This document shows, piece by piece, positions 44,811 through 54,090 of a stretch of DNA of 64,000 bases (its first letter is position 1; every line of letters starts with the position of its first letter). The stretch lies in contig JAFAZX010000006.1 of NCBI GenBank assembly GCA_019239425.1, positions 62,001 to 126,000 of the forward strand, read 5' to 3'. The notes under the pieces are model-generated. The model had not been told where the DNA came from. It worked only from the letters and a program-made list of their open reading frames with translations, and made no database searches. Both the position numbers and the translations under genes were made by a program. This DNA comes from Acidobacteriota bacterium (GTDB lineage Bacteria > Acidobacteriota > Blastocatellia > Pyrinomonadales > Pyrinomonadaceae).

Positions 44811-45272
44811 CTAACCGACTTGCCGCAGCGTAATCCTCTCCTTCGTGACGTTGGCCTTACGCTCGTTCGTCAGCTTCTCGAACTCTTCGATGTGCTTCTG
44901 CTCTTCGGCGATGCGCTCTTCGAGGAGGAACTTGGTGGCGAGTTCGGCGTCTGTGCAGGAGCGCCAGGAGGCCGTGTACGCCTCCATCGCCGCGCGCTCG
45001 AGCTCCAAATCCTGTCGCAGCATCTCGGAGAGGTCTGTGGACTGACGAATCTCGCCGGGCTCCACGGTCGGCACGCCGCCGAGCGCGACGATCTTGTCGC
45101 CGAGCGTCTCGGCGTGGTCGCGCGACTCCTCGCTCAGGTCGCGGAAGAAGCCGCGGAAGACCTCGCGCTCCGGCCCCGTCACGAGGAAGCTGTGCTGCAT
45201 GTACTGAATCACGCCGGCCAGCTCAAAACTGAGCGCGCGGTTAAGATTCTCGATCAACTCGGCGTTCGCCAT
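44811..45272 (-). CDS. Ferritin-like (bacterioferritin-type) protein
   Basis: 153 residues in a four-helix bundle. Candidate diiron ligands include Glu17 (ALSFELAGVIQYMQHS), Glu49 with His53 (LSEESRDHAETLGDKI), a Glu in ELERAAMEAY and Glu/His in EERIAEEQKHIEEFE. It stores or oxidises iron, or protects against peroxide. AGGAGAAG precedes the start. It is the last gene of a likely minus-strand operon below the SDR gene and ends at a two-way terminator. Confidence 0.88.
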   Translation of the reverse strand: MANAELIENLNRALSFELAGVIQYMQHSFLVTGPEREVFRGFFRDLSEESRDHAETLGDKIVALGGVPTVEPGEIRQSTDLSEMLRQDLELERAAMEAYTASWRSCTDAELATKFLLEERIAEEQKHIEEFEKLTNERKANVTKERITLRQVG

Positions 45273-45337
45273 TATCTTCTCCTGAGACGTTTAGCCCGCC
45301 TGTCCGGAACTGTAAGGGGGTTATGGGCAGATGATAG

Positions 45338-46087
45338 TTAAGTGACCGCGCCGCCGTCAACGATGACGACCTCGCCGTTCATGAAGCTGTTGCGCTCGCT
45401 GACCATGAAGGCGGCGATTTCGGCCAGCTCGGCGGGGCGACCCATGCGGCCGGCGGCGGCCCAGAACTGGTGCATCTGGATGAGGCGCTCGGGCAGCTCG
45501 TGCGCCAGCTCCGTGTCGAAGATGCCGGCGGCGATGGCGTTGACCGAGACGCCGAAGGTCGCGGCCTCGCGCGAGAGGCACTTGGTGAAGCCGATGACGG
45601 CGGCCTTCGAGGTCGCGTAGTGGACGGCGGTCGGGAGCGCGCGGATGGCGCCGATGGAGGTGATGTTGAGAATCGAGCCCTTCCGCTGCCGAATCATCTG
45701 CTTGTAGACGGGCTTGGTGACGGCGAAGAGGCTGTTGACGTTCGTGTCGATGACCTCGTCCCAGGCGCGGTCGGTCGTGGTCGCGAAGTTGTCGCCGCGG
45801 TTGATGGCGGCGTTGTTGACGAGGATGTCGAGCCCGCCCCACTCCTTCACGAGCTCGCGCGTCATGTGCTTGAGGCCGACGCGGTCTGTGACGGAGATTT
45901 TATGTGCCTGGGCGCGGCGGCCGTGCGCCTCGATTTTGGCCTTCGTCTCTTCGGCCAGGTCTTCGCGCGAGTGATAGTTGAAGGCCACGTCGGCGCCCTC
46001 GCGCGCGAAGACCTCGCAGATGGCGGCGCCGATGCCGCGCGTGCCCCCCGTCACGAACGCACGCTTCCCTTCCAGAAGAAGACTCAA
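45338..46087 (-). CDS. Short-chain dehydrogenase/reductase (FabG-like)
   Basis: 249 residues. The Rossmann signature is VTGGTRGIGAAICEVF. NNAAINRG follows, then the catalytic Ser-Tyr-Lys set in NITSIGAIRALPTAVHYATSKAA. No ATG is available; TTG at 46087 has GGAG about ten bases upstream, while TTG 46102 does not. The family reduces or oxidises keto groups using NADP(H). With a lipid-type glycosyltransferase just upstream, a 3-oxoacyl or sugar-nucleotide substrate is possible but unproven. Confidence 0.85.
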   Translation of the reverse strand: MSLLLEGKRAFVTGGTRGIGAAICEVFAREGADVAFNYHSREDLAEETKAKIEAHGRRAQAHKISVTDRVGLKHMTRELVKEWGGLDILVNNAAINRGDNFATTTDRAWDEVIDTNVNSLFAVTKPVYKQMIRQRKGSILNITSIGAIRALPTAVHYATSKAAVIGFTKCLSREAATFGVSVNAIAAGIFDTELAHELPERLIQMHQFWAAAGRMGRPAELAEIAAFMVSERNSFMNGEVVIVDGGAVT

Positions 46088-46182
46088 GGCGACAGTCTCC
46101 AAGTCAGATATTGTCTAGTTGATGCCCAGAGCGGGTTCGATTAAAGCTTAAAGGCGGAGGGCGCGTCAACTTCGCCGCCCCT

Positions 46183-47385
46183 TCAGGCGGAGCGAGCCTC
46201 GAGGCGGGCCGGCTCCTCTTCGGCGTTGAGGGGCGAGGGGATGAGGGCCGTAATCTCCTCGACGATGCGGCGGGTCGAGTCCGGCAGCGCGACGGTGGCC
46301 GCGGCGGCGCGCAGGTTGGAGTAGTAGCGCGAGTCTTCGACCATGCGGCGCACTTCGGGGACGATGTCGGCCGTGCGCTTGAGGAGGACGCCCGCGCCGC
46401 GCCGCGCGATCATCGTGGCCGCGCCGGACTCCTGCGGCATGGGCGGCGTGGTCGCGTCGGCGATGATGGGCACCTGGCAGGCGAACGCCTCGAAGGTGGT
46501 CAGGCCGCCGAGCTTCGAGACCATCACGTTCGCCGCCTGCATCAGGCGCTCGACCTCTTCCGAGTAGCCGATGACCTTGACGGGGAACTTGGCGGAGGCG
46601 GCGAGCGACTCGGCCTCACTTCTCAACTCTTCGTTGCGGCCGGCGAGGAAGATGGCCTGCACGTCCAACTCGCCGTGTACCAGTTCGCGGAAAATCTGCG
46701 GGATGTTGCCGCCGCCGACCCAGCCGGCGTTGACGAAGACCGTAAACTTCTGCGGGTCGAGCCCCAGCTCGCGCCGCGCCGCCTGCGCCGCGCGCTCGTC
46801 CGGCTGCTCGAACTTCGGGTGGACGGGCATCCCCGAGACCTTGATGCGCTCGGGGCGGACGCCGTAGTCGATGAGCTGCTGCTCGGCCTCTTCGCTGGCG
46901 ACGAGGTAGAGCGTCACGTCGTCGCAGGCCCAGCCCTTCCAGAAGCCGTAGCACGGGTCTGTGACGACCGTGACGAGCGGCACCTTGTCCGCGAGACCCA
47001 ATTCCTTCAGGACGCGCGCGAAGATGTGCTGCGTGAGCGGGTGGACGCTGACGACGACGTGCGGGCACCAGCGCTCGAAGAGGTCTCGGACGAAGCCGAT
47101 GCTGCGGCGGTGGAAGAACTCGCGCGTCTCGGGGCGGAAGCGGTTGACGCACCAGTAGAGGTACTTCATCCAGTGCTGCCGGTTCCGGAGAATCCAGTTG
47201 TAGAGCCCGACGAGTTTGGCGGAGAGGTGGTGCGACTCCTCGACCGCCTTGACGACCCGCACGGCGTACGAGTCGCCGCCCCAGAACTTCTGCACGCCCG
47301 CGACGATGGCCGCCGCGGCGGACTTGTGCCCGCCGCCGGTGTCGGACGAGATGATAAGAATCTTGGGGGCGTTTGAACGGGACAT
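46183..47385 (-). CDS. MGDG synthase/MurG-like glycosyltransferase
   Basis: 400 residues from ATG at 47385; the longer open frame upstream only shadows the radical SAM gene. The N-terminus ILIISSDTGGGHKSAAAAI is the lipid-acceptor part of MGDG synthase-type enzymes. HVVVSVHPLTQHIFARVLKE and VTVVTDPCYGFWKGWACDD continue it. The donor site shows NAGWVGGGNIPQ and VSKLGGLTTFEAFACQVPII. It should transfer a sugar to a membrane lipid at the inner membrane. It starts 17 bases after the radical SAM gene stop, so the two work together. Confidence 0.87.
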   Translation of the reverse strand: MSRSNAPKILIISSDTGGGHKSAAAAIVAGVQKFWGGDSYAVRVVKAVEESHHLSAKLVGLYNWILRNRQHWMKYLYWCVNRFRPETREFFHRRSIGFVRDLFERWCPHVVVSVHPLTQHIFARVLKELGLADKVPLVTVVTDPCYGFWKGWACDDVTLYLVASEEAEQQLIDYGVRPERIKVSGMPVHPKFEQPDERAAQAARRELGLDPQKFTVFVNAGWVGGGNIPQIFRELVHGELDVQAIFLAGRNEELRSEAESLAASAKFPVKVIGYSEEVERLMQAANVMVSKLGGLTTFEAFACQVPIIADATTPPMPQESGAATMIARRGAGVLLKRTADIVPEVRRMVEDSRYYSNLRAAAATVALPDSTRRIVEEITALIPSPLNAEEEPARLEARSA

Positions 47386-47402
47386 CGCGCCGCTGCTTTG
47401 CC

Positions 47403-48566
47403 TTAAGCCTTGACGGTCATGCCGTCGGCCGTCTCTTGCTGTTGTGCGAGCTTCCTGCCCGCCTTCTTCATCTCGCGCTCGAGGCGCTTGATCTGAATCA
47501 AGTGCTTCGGGTTGAACGGCAGGCTCGGGTAGTAGCTGTTCGACTCGTGCGTGCAGAAGCAGCCGGCCGCGACCTCCTTGCGCCGCGCCTTCATCGCCTC
47601 CGAGCGCCAGAGCGACTGGAAGTTCCACTCGTGTTCGCGCAGATTCCCGACCGGCGTCTTGTTCTCGCAGGAGGAGACGGTGCCCTCGTCGTAGATGACA
47701 GCGCCGGCCGTGCCCGCGTAGCAGGTCATCTGCGCCTTCTGCTCGCGCTGCGCGCGGTCGATGAGGCCGTGCATGTAGATGTCGATGGCGGCCTTGAAGT
47801 AGCCGGCCTCGCCGCCGTAAGAGTTCTTGATGGCGGCGTGGCGCGAGTCGTCGTCGATCATCTTCGCCAGCCGGGCGTAGCGCTCGTGGTCGATATCCAG
47901 CTCGACGGGGTCTGCTGAGGGCGGGCGGATGTAGTTGAAGTTGACCTTGTCGGGCTTCAGCTCGTACTTCAGGAAGTCGTACCACTCGAAGATGGTCTCC
48001 TGGTTCGAGTGCATGAAGCAGGTGCAGGTCTGGATGTCGAGGCGCGGGTACTCGCGCTTGATGTTCTGCAGCTGGCGCGCGGTGTCGACGGCGATGTCCC
48101 AGGAGCCGGGCTTCTGGCGAATCTTCTCGTGCTGATCTTTGAGGCCGTCGATGCCGAGCGCGACCGTGACGTTGAGGCCGGGGCACTCCTGGAGGATGCG
48201 CGTCACGTCGGGGATGATGCGCTTCTGAATCTGCCCGTTCGACATCAGGTAGACCGATTCGAGCCGGTTGTTCTTGTGGAAGGCGCGGACGATCTCGGGC
48301 AAATCTTTGCGCGTGAAAGGCTCGCCCCCGGCGAGGATGAGGACGCCGAGGTTGCCGCCGAGCGTCTCGGAAATTTTCTCAATCTCGTGCGTCTTCATCT
48401 GCAGCTTCTTGCGCGGCCGGTCGTCCAGCTCGTCCGTGAAGAAGCAGTGCGTGCAGCGCATGTCGCACACCGAAGTCACCAGAATGTTCAAGAGCACCGG
48501 CGCGAACGGCTGGCCCAGGGCCAGCTTCGCGTAGCGTTTTAAGAGTTCTCTCGTCGTGTAGTCCAT
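47403..48566 (-). CDS. Radical SAM protein with SPASM-like C-terminus
   Basis: 387 residues from ATG at 48566 (AGAAGGGA upstream). The radical SAM cluster is Cys34-x3-Cys38-x2-Cys41 in TSVCDMRCTHCFF, and the SAM-binding GGEP lies at 80-83 in LILAGGEPFTRKDLPE. Four late cysteines (Cys282, Cys300, Cys336, Cys338) suggest an auxiliary cluster as in SPASM/twitch proteins. No peptide precursor gene is nearby, but a lipid glycosyltransferase follows. A role in modifying a membrane lipid or its head group is therefore an inference. Confidence 0.85.
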   Translation of the reverse strand: MDYTTRELLKRYAKLALGQPFAPVLLNILVTSVCDMRCTHCFFTDELDDRPRKKLQMKTHEIEKISETLGGNLGVLILAGGEPFTRKDLPEIVRAFHKNNRLESVYLMSNGQIQKRIIPDVTRILQECPGLNVTVALGIDGLKDQHEKIRQKPGSWDIAVDTARQLQNIKREYPRLDIQTCTCFMHSNQETIFEWYDFLKYELKPDKVNFNYIRPPSADPVELDIDHERYARLAKMIDDDSRHAAIKNSYGGEAGYFKAAIDIYMHGLIDRAQREQKAQMTCYAGTAGAVIYDEGTVSSCENKTPVGNLREHEWNFQSLWRSEAMKARRKEVAAGCFCTHESNSYYPSLPFNPKHLIQIKRLEREMKKAGRKLAQQQETADGMTVKA

Positions 48567-48737
48567 AAATCCCTTCTCAACCCGACCCGATTCCCGCGGG
48601 AGAGAATCGAACTTTAAACTGATACGGTATTTCCCAACCCCTGTCAACGCGCCGCGCCAACGAAATGAGCCCGCCCGGCATTAGATGCGGGCAGGCCCTC
48701 ACACGTCCCCTCGGTTACGCTAAATTCGTCCGTCGCT

Positions 48738-49658
48738 TTAACCGATTCCGTCGCTGCGGCCGAAGGCGGCGGCACCGCACGGCGTGTCGTCGCCGGAGAG
48801 TATATGCTTATGCTTCCGCAGAAACTGCTCGAAAGCTTCTTTCGCGTCGGCCGCAGTCTCCGCCTCCTTCCCCTCGTCCGCCGGCTCGCGGGCGTTCACC
48901 TCCGCGTCCAACTCCAGGTGAAATTCGGGCTTCATGCTCGGCCTGGTGAACGTCGTGTAGTATTCGTCGAAATCGATGTCGTTGCAGGACTCGCACCCAT
49001 TGTCGATCATGACGAAGTACTTTTTGTCCGTACTGAAGGGCATCGGCACAGGCGTTTCCCTGCCCACTTGCAACACCGCACTCTCCCCGCTCTTCAGGTA
49101 GATGTTAGCCGCGGCGACGTGGTTGACTCTCCCAAACTTCTTCCCGTTGTCGTGGCGCTTGAATTTTTTGTTGGTCAAGTGCCAGGCATAGAAGGTCCCG
49201 TTCTGAATGTGCAACCTGGGGCCGAATTTCTCGCGAATCTTCCCCACTACCCTTTCGTTGTAAAAGTCCGAGCTTTCAAAGTCGAGCACCCGCCTGAAGT
49301 CGTTTTCAGAAACCGTGACGGGGCTGCGCTGGAAGTACTTGGTACCGTCGACCTGCGGGTTCGAGACACTCAGGGAAACGATGTCATCCGGCCCGCTGCC
49401 CGTTTGATTCCGCGTGAAGGAGCGGATTTCAGCGGACTCACTTATGTTGAACTTGACCGGCGGATCAAAACCCGCGTCCACCTCCCACACTGTGATTTCT
49501 AACGAATGACCGGGGGCGTCGCGGTGTATCCCTACCTCGCAGAATGGAATCAACGCCGTCCCTTTGTGGGCGAAACACATCAGGCCGTGAAACGCCACCA
49601 CGACGTTAGCATCCTTATCAATCTTGCTAATTTCGGGGAACAGTTTTTCGTCTGCCAT
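48738..49658 (-). CDS. Unknown protein, DDTPCG-tail family, copy 1
   Basis: 306 residues, no signal peptide; GAGGAG precedes the ATG. It is a paralogue of the gene at 54228. Shared blocks are FHGLMC (23-28), VSNPQVDGTKYFQRSP (97-113), LHIQNGTFYAW (149-159), HVAAANIYLK (180-189), IDNGCESC (218-225), DFDEYY (229-234) and SGDDTPCGA (288-296), with only ten residues after the last. I know no domain for it. It starts 19 bases after the TPR-CHAT protease stop in the same operon. It could be the protease substrate or a sensor; a cut near the conserved tail is a testable guess. Confidence 0.75.
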   Translation of the reverse strand: MADEKLFPEISKIDKDANVVVAFHGLMCFAHKGTALIPFCEVGIHRDAPGHSLEITVWEVDAGFDPPVKFNISESAEIRSFTRNQTGSGPDDIVSLSVSNPQVDGTKYFQRSPVTVSENDFRRVLDFESSDFYNERVVGKIREKFGPRLHIQNGTFYAWHLTNKKFKRHDNGKKFGRVNHVAAANIYLKSGESAVLQVGRETPVPMPFSTDKKYFVMIDNGCESCNDIDFDEYYTTFTRPSMKPEFHLELDAEVNAREPADEGKEAETAADAKEAFEQFLRKHKHILSGDDTPCGAAAFGRSDGIG

Positions 49659-49677
49659 GACTATCTCCTCGTCGGCT

Positions 49678-52600
49678 TCAGAAGTCGGTGTAGCCGCCGG
49701 TGACGGTGAAGGCGGCCCAGTAGCGCGGCTGACGGTTGCGCGGGTCGGGGCTGTTGAGCATGTCGAGCTGGGCGCGGCGGAAGGCTTCGGCGGTGGGCAG
49801 GCCGTCGAGCTTGCGGTGGCGGTGGAAGTAGACCATGAGTTCCGCGGTCGGCTCGGACTCGGCGGGCCAGAGGCTGGCGACGACGAGGGGCGCTCCGGCC
49901 GCGATGAAGGGGCGCGCGATGCCGACCGCGCCCTCGCCCGCGTAGACGCGGTCGGCGCTCGTCTGGCAGCCCGAGAGCACGACGAGCCGCGCGCGCGGCA
50001 GCTTCAACTTATAGACCTCGAAAGCCTGGAGCACGCCGTCGCCCGCCCCGCCCCCGCGCGCGAGCAGAAGGCGCGAGCGCATCGGCGTGTCCGGGTCGAT
50101 GACGTAGTGCGACGCGAGTTCGATGACGTCCGCGTCGCGCATCCCGCGCGTGACCTCGTCCTCGACCGCGCGCGCGCCGACGAGCGGGCGCGCGCCGTAG
50201 AGCGCGGCCACCTCCCGCGCCTCGCGCTCGGCCCACTGCAACGGCGGCAGCCCCTCGAACTCACGCCGGTCGAAGGCGGGGTCGCCGACGGCCAGCAGCG
50301 TCTCGGCCGCGCCGCGCGACTTGGCGCGCGCCGCCTCGCTGACGACGACGAAGACGCTCGCGCTCGGCGCTTGAATCAGGGTGTGCCGTTCGAAGAGGTA
50401 ACGGTTCGTGTCGGGCGAAACGAGCGCGGCGAACGGCAGGGAGTGGAGCGACTTGTCGGGCACGACGCAGAGCTGCCCGTCCGCGGCGAGCGCCGACTCG
50501 AACGGCGCGACGATAAGGCGGTACAACTCCTTCGACAGGGCGGTCGCCGCGGCCTCGTCGTCGCCCTCGCTGACGAGCCTGACGTACTCTTTGATCTTGC
50601 CCTCAAGCTCGACGCGCTTGACGGGAACCTCGCGCGATTCGAACCCGCCGCGCGAAACCAGCCAGACGAGCAGCCGGTCTTCGAGGACGTGGTACTGAAG
50701 AAGCTGCACGCGCTCCGGCATCCGCGCGCGAATCTCTTCGAGCCCGAGCGGCTCGGTCGTCAGCGCGATCTGCACGTCCGGGCCGGCAGGCCCGTCCACC
50801 GTCTCCGTGTCTGAGCGCAGCAGGTCGAGCAGCGTGCGCGCGTGCGAGCGCTCGGCGTATTCGAAGGCCGCGCGCGCGTCGCGGCGGCGCGTGTAGGCGA
50901 AATCGGCCGCCGCGTCGTAGACGCTCTGGCCCACGGCGAAGAAGTTGTCGCGGCCGCGGACTTCGCGAATCTCCCGGCGGGACTCTTCGAGCCGCGCGAG
51001 CAGCACGTTCAGCTCGCCCTCGGCCTTCTCGTCGTCGCGCAGCGCCTCGTAGGCGAGCAGCTTTCCGCGGTGCGCTTCGAGGTCGTAGACCCTCAGCTTA
51101 TTAAGCCGCTCGTAGAGCGAGAGCGCGCGGTCGTACGTCTCGACGGCGCGCGCCGGCTCGCCCGCCTCGCGGTAGACGTTGCCGAGCCGCAGCAGCGCAT
51201 TCGCCAGCACGTTGTCGCGGCCGGGGCCCGGGTCGAGGCGCTCCCCCTGCTCGACCGCCCGCGTGGCGAGGCGCACGGCGTCGTCGAAGTCGCGCATCCT
51301 CATGTAGACCTGCCCGAGCTGCGCGTAAGACCGCTCGATGATGAGGGGCCAGCCGGAGTCGAGCGCCAGCGTGAGCGCCTCCTGCTGGAAGGCGAGCGCC
51401 GCGCCGTAGAACCCCAGTCCCATGAAGTTCGAGCCGGCGTTGGCGTAGAAAGTCCAGGCGACCTTGGGGTCGGGCGTGGCGTCGAGCGCCATGCCGATGC
51501 CCTTCAGGCTCAGCGCCAGCGACTCCGCATACTCCTTGTTCAAGTTGTGCGTGATGACGTAGGACTGGTAGCACCGCACGACGTTCTCGTCGTACCCGAT
51601 CTTCTGCGAGAGTTTGAGCGCCTCCTCAGCGTACTCGCGCGAGAGCGTCTGCTGTTGGGCGCTTCCGCTCGCGTCGCTGAGGCCCTGTAGCGAACGCGCC
51701 AGCAGCGCCGCGTAGCCCGAGGCCCGGGCCGTGTCGGCCAGCCGCTTGAAGGTCGCAGTGCCCTTCGCCGCGTCCGGGATGCGCAGGTGGCAGAAGCCCT
51801 CCCACTGCTCGGCGAGCAGCGCCTCGCAGGAGTCGCCGGCCTGCTCGAACTCGCGCCGCGCGGCCGCGTAGCGTTCGAGAGCCCTGTCCAGCTCCATGCG
51901 CTTGTAGAAACTCTCGTCCGCCTCGGCCATCAGGGCGCGGCCCCGCGCGGCCGCCTGGAGCTGCGCCGCGCCGGCCCCGCCGTAGAAGTGCGCGAGGTCG
52001 GACGTGAAGCGGTCGCCCGTCTGCTGCTCTTCGACGCGCCCGGCGAAGGCGAGCATGCGCAGGGCCTCGCCCGGCTCGACGACGCCGGGCGTGCCGCGCC
52101 CGAGGTGCGCGTCGAGGAGCCGCTCGACGACGAGGTTGCCCCTGCGGCCGCGGCTGCGCCCGAGGGGCGTCCAGGCACGCGCGGCGTCGCCCGCCCGGTA
52201 CGCCTCGACGAACTCCTGAAAGCGCCCCTCGTTTTCGAGCGCGCCCCTGCGCCGCTGTTCTTCGAGCCCCGCGAGCCTTCGCCTCGCCTCCTCGGCCCAC
52301 GGCGAGTTCGGGTCTTTCGCGAGGTACGCGCGCCAGGTCTCCTCGGCCTGCGCGTCGAGCCGCATGTGCTCGTAGAGGAGCGCGCGGTTGAAGAGCACGT
52401 CCGCGAGCGTCGGGTCGAGCGCGGCGGCGCGGTCGAGGTGCTCGAAGGCCTGCCCGAAATCCTGCGCCCCCTGCCCGCCGTCCTGCCGCTGCGCCTCCTT
52501 CCCGCGCTCGAAGAGCGCCGCGGCGAGGTCGTTCTGCAACCGCGCGTTGTCCGGGTCTAAACGCGCCGCCCCTTCGAGCTGCCCGACGGCGTCGTCGAAC

Positions 52601-53304
52601 CTGCGCTCGTAAAGGTAGAGGCGGCCGAGCGCGTGCATCGCCTTCGCCTCGCCGCGCGGCGCGCGCAGGAGGATACTCTTCGCGAGGTCGAGCGACTGCT
52701 CGTCGACCCGCCCGTTCTCCCTGCCGCGCGTCTCGGGCCGCTCGGCGTAACTGAGTCCCGTCACGCGCGCCTCGACGGGCCGCCCGCGCCTGTAGGCGGC
52801 GTCGAGCGCGGCCAGCCCCTCGGCCTCGGGCGACGTGCGGAAGACGCGCAACGCGACCAGCCCGACGACGACGAGGACGGCTGCAAAAGCCAACGCCTTC
52901 GCGTAGACGGGCACGGACGGCCATGCGAGTTTCGGACGAAGCCTGTCCCACCACGTTTGAGGTTTACGCGCGGGCACCGGCACGGGCGGAGGTTTCGCGA
53001 GGGCCAGGGCGAAGTCGAGCCGCCGGCGCCGCTCGGCGGCGACGCTCGCGCGGCGCGCGGCGCCGTGAGTCGCGCCGCGCCCCTCCGGGATGAGGAAGTA
53101 ACGCTCGAAGTCCTTCCGCTCGGGCGCGGAGAGTTCTTTCCGCGCGTAGTCGTCAATCAGGTCGTCTTCGGCCGCGTCCATCTCGGCCGAAAAGTCCGGG
53201 TCGAGCATGAGGCGGCGCTCGATGTCGCGCCGTGCCGGGCTTCCCTCGGGCAAACGCCCGAGCAGGAAGTCCCTCTTTGTGCTCTCCTCGATGTGCTGGT
53301 TCAT
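49678..53304 (-). CDS. Membrane TPR-CHAT protease with anti-sigma-like N-terminus
   Basis: 1208 residues. Residues 1-100 resemble the N-terminal part of sigma-binding proteins in this phylum (DFLLGRLPEGSPARRDIERR, AAEDDLIDDYARKELSAPER). A single membrane helix follows at about 133-155. A long TPR-rich region spans about 200-850 (LGRLYLYERRFDDAVGQLEG, LGNVYREAGEPARAVETYDR). The caspase-like CHAT domain is at about 900-1208 with His1066 (ELASHYV) and Cys1113 (VLSGCQTS), both catalytic residues kept. It lies 76 bases after the sigma gene. Such a fusion could hold the sigma factor and cut a partner on a signal. Confidence 0.85.
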   Translation of the reverse strand: MNQHIEESTKRDFLLGRLPEGSPARRDIERRLMLDPDFSAEMDAAEDDLIDDYARKELSAPERKDFERYFLIPEGRGATHGAARRASVAAERRRRLDFALALAKPPPVPVPARKPQTWWDRLRPKLAWPSVPVYAKALAFAAVLVVVGLVALRVFRTSPEAEGLAALDAAYRRGRPVEARVTGLSYAERPETRGRENGRVDEQSLDLAKSILLRAPRGEAKAMHALGRLYLYERRFDDAVGQLEGAARLDPDNARLQNDLAAALFERGKEAQRQDGGQGAQDFGQAFEHLDRAAALDPTLADVLFNRALLYEHMRLDAQAEETWRAYLAKDPNSPWAEEARRRLAGLEEQRRRGALENEGRFQEFVEAYRAGDAARAWTPLGRSRGRRGNLVVERLLDAHLGRGTPGVVEPGEALRMLAFAGRVEEQQTGDRFTSDLAHFYGGAGAAQLQAAARGRALMAEADESFYKRMELDRALERYAAARREFEQAGDSCEALLAEQWEGFCHLRIPDAAKGTATFKRLADTARASGYAALLARSLQGLSDASGSAQQQTLSREYAEEALKLSQKIGYDENVVRCYQSYVITHNLNKEYAESLALSLKGIGMALDATPDPKVAWTFYANAGSNFMGLGFYGAALAFQQEALTLALDSGWPLIIERSYAQLGQVYMRMRDFDDAVRLATRAVEQGERLDPGPGRDNVLANALLRLGNVYREAGEPARAVETYDRALSLYERLNKLRVYDLEAHRGKLLAYEALRDDEKAEGELNVLLARLEESRREIREVRGRDNFFAVGQSVYDAAADFAYTRRRDARAAFEYAERSHARTLLDLLRSDTETVDGPAGPDVQIALTTEPLGLEEIRARMPERVQLLQYHVLEDRLLVWLVSRGGFESREVPVKRVELEGKIKEYVRLVSEGDDEAAATALSKELYRLIVAPFESALAADGQLCVVPDKSLHSLPFAALVSPDTNRYLFERHTLIQAPSASVFVVVSEAARAKSRGAAETLLAVGDPAFDRREFEGLPPLQWAEREAREVAALYGARPLVGARAVEDEVTRGMRDADVIELASHYVIDPDTPMRSRLLLARGGGAGDGVLQAFEVYKLKLPRARLVVLSGCQTSADRVYAGEGAVGIARPFIAAGAPLVVASLWPAESEPTAELMVYFHRHRKLDGLPTAEAFRRAQLDMLNSPDPRNRQPRYWAAFTVTGGYTDF

Positions 53305-53380
53305 CTCGCCTGCTCTTTTCGTCTCAGAAGGCGACTGCCCAGTCCCCTTACAACGTTATGGCGCGGCGGCCGAAGACATT

Positions 53381-53962
53381 TCAGGCGCCGCCCGCGCGGC
53401 CCATGCAGCGCTCGACGCACTCCTTCAACTGCGCGCGCAGCTTGAGCGCCCTGATCCTCAGAGCGTTCAGCGTCAGCCCGAACTTCTCGGCCAGCCTCTG
53501 CCGGTTTTCGATCCTCTCGCGCCCGCTGTATCGATAATACTCGACGGCGATCTCGCGGTCGTCGGCAGACAGCTTGTCGAGGCATTGGTCGAGGCAGTCG
53601 AGTAACTCCTCGTCGGGCGGGTCGGGCGGGGGCGGCGGCTCGGGCGGAGACACGTCCTCGTGGAGGCGCAGCCACTCAAGATAACGGCGCAGCCACTCGC
53701 GGTAGACAAAACTCCCGACGCGGTAGATGTAGAGCGCGAAGTCGCCTTTGAAATCCCTGAGCGTGCGCGTCTTGCGCGCGACGCGGAACATCGTCTCGTC
53801 GGCGACGTCTTCGGCCTCGTGGCAGCCGCGGCTGGCGAACGTCCTGACGAGGTTGCGCCAGACGTGGACGAACCTCTCGGCGGCCACGTCTCTGTCCGCG
53901 GCGAGGTAGCCGAGAAGGCGCTCGAAGTCCTCCTCGTCGATAGTCCAGTCTTCGTCGCTCAT
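53381..53962 (-). CDS. ECF-like sigma factor of the CHAT operon
   Basis: 193 residues. Region 2 lies around RFVHVWRNLVRTFASRGCHE with AEDVADETMFRVARK and FALYIYRVGSFVYREWLRR. A proline-rich linker (about 110-122) leads to region 4 (about 123-180), with LSADDREIAVEYYRY and the helix-turn-helix RQRLAEKFGLTLNALRIRAL. Unusual: the recognition helix lacks the typical spacing of ECF proteins, and the end carries a Cys pair (CVERCMG). First gene of the operon, under a TTGACA promoter. It probably transcribes its own operon and perhaps the divergent paralogue gene. Confidence 0.82.
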   Translation of the reverse strand: MSDEDWTIDEEDFERLLGYLAADRDVAAERFVHVWRNLVRTFASRGCHEAEDVADETMFRVARKTRTLRDFKGDFALYIYRVGSFVYREWLRRYLEWLRLHEDVSPPEPPPPPDPPDEELLDCLDQCLDKLSADDREIAVEYYRYSGRERIENRQRLAEKFGLTLNALRIRALKLRAQLKECVERCMGRAGGA

Positions 53963-54090
53963 CAGGCTGGGCGGCCTGCCCCACGCCGACGCCCGCGTCT
54001 CGGAAGCCCGCTCCCCTCAAAACGGGCCAGACGACGGGCGCGTCCGCCAAGGCATGTGTGAGAACCCGACCGAAATTTAAAAGCGAGCGC

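Noticed and set aside
47386..48186. N-terminal extension of the glycosyltransferase frame
   Set aside because: It overlaps the radical SAM gene and is Arg/Ala-rich. The glycosyltransferase fold begins at the ATG at 47385.
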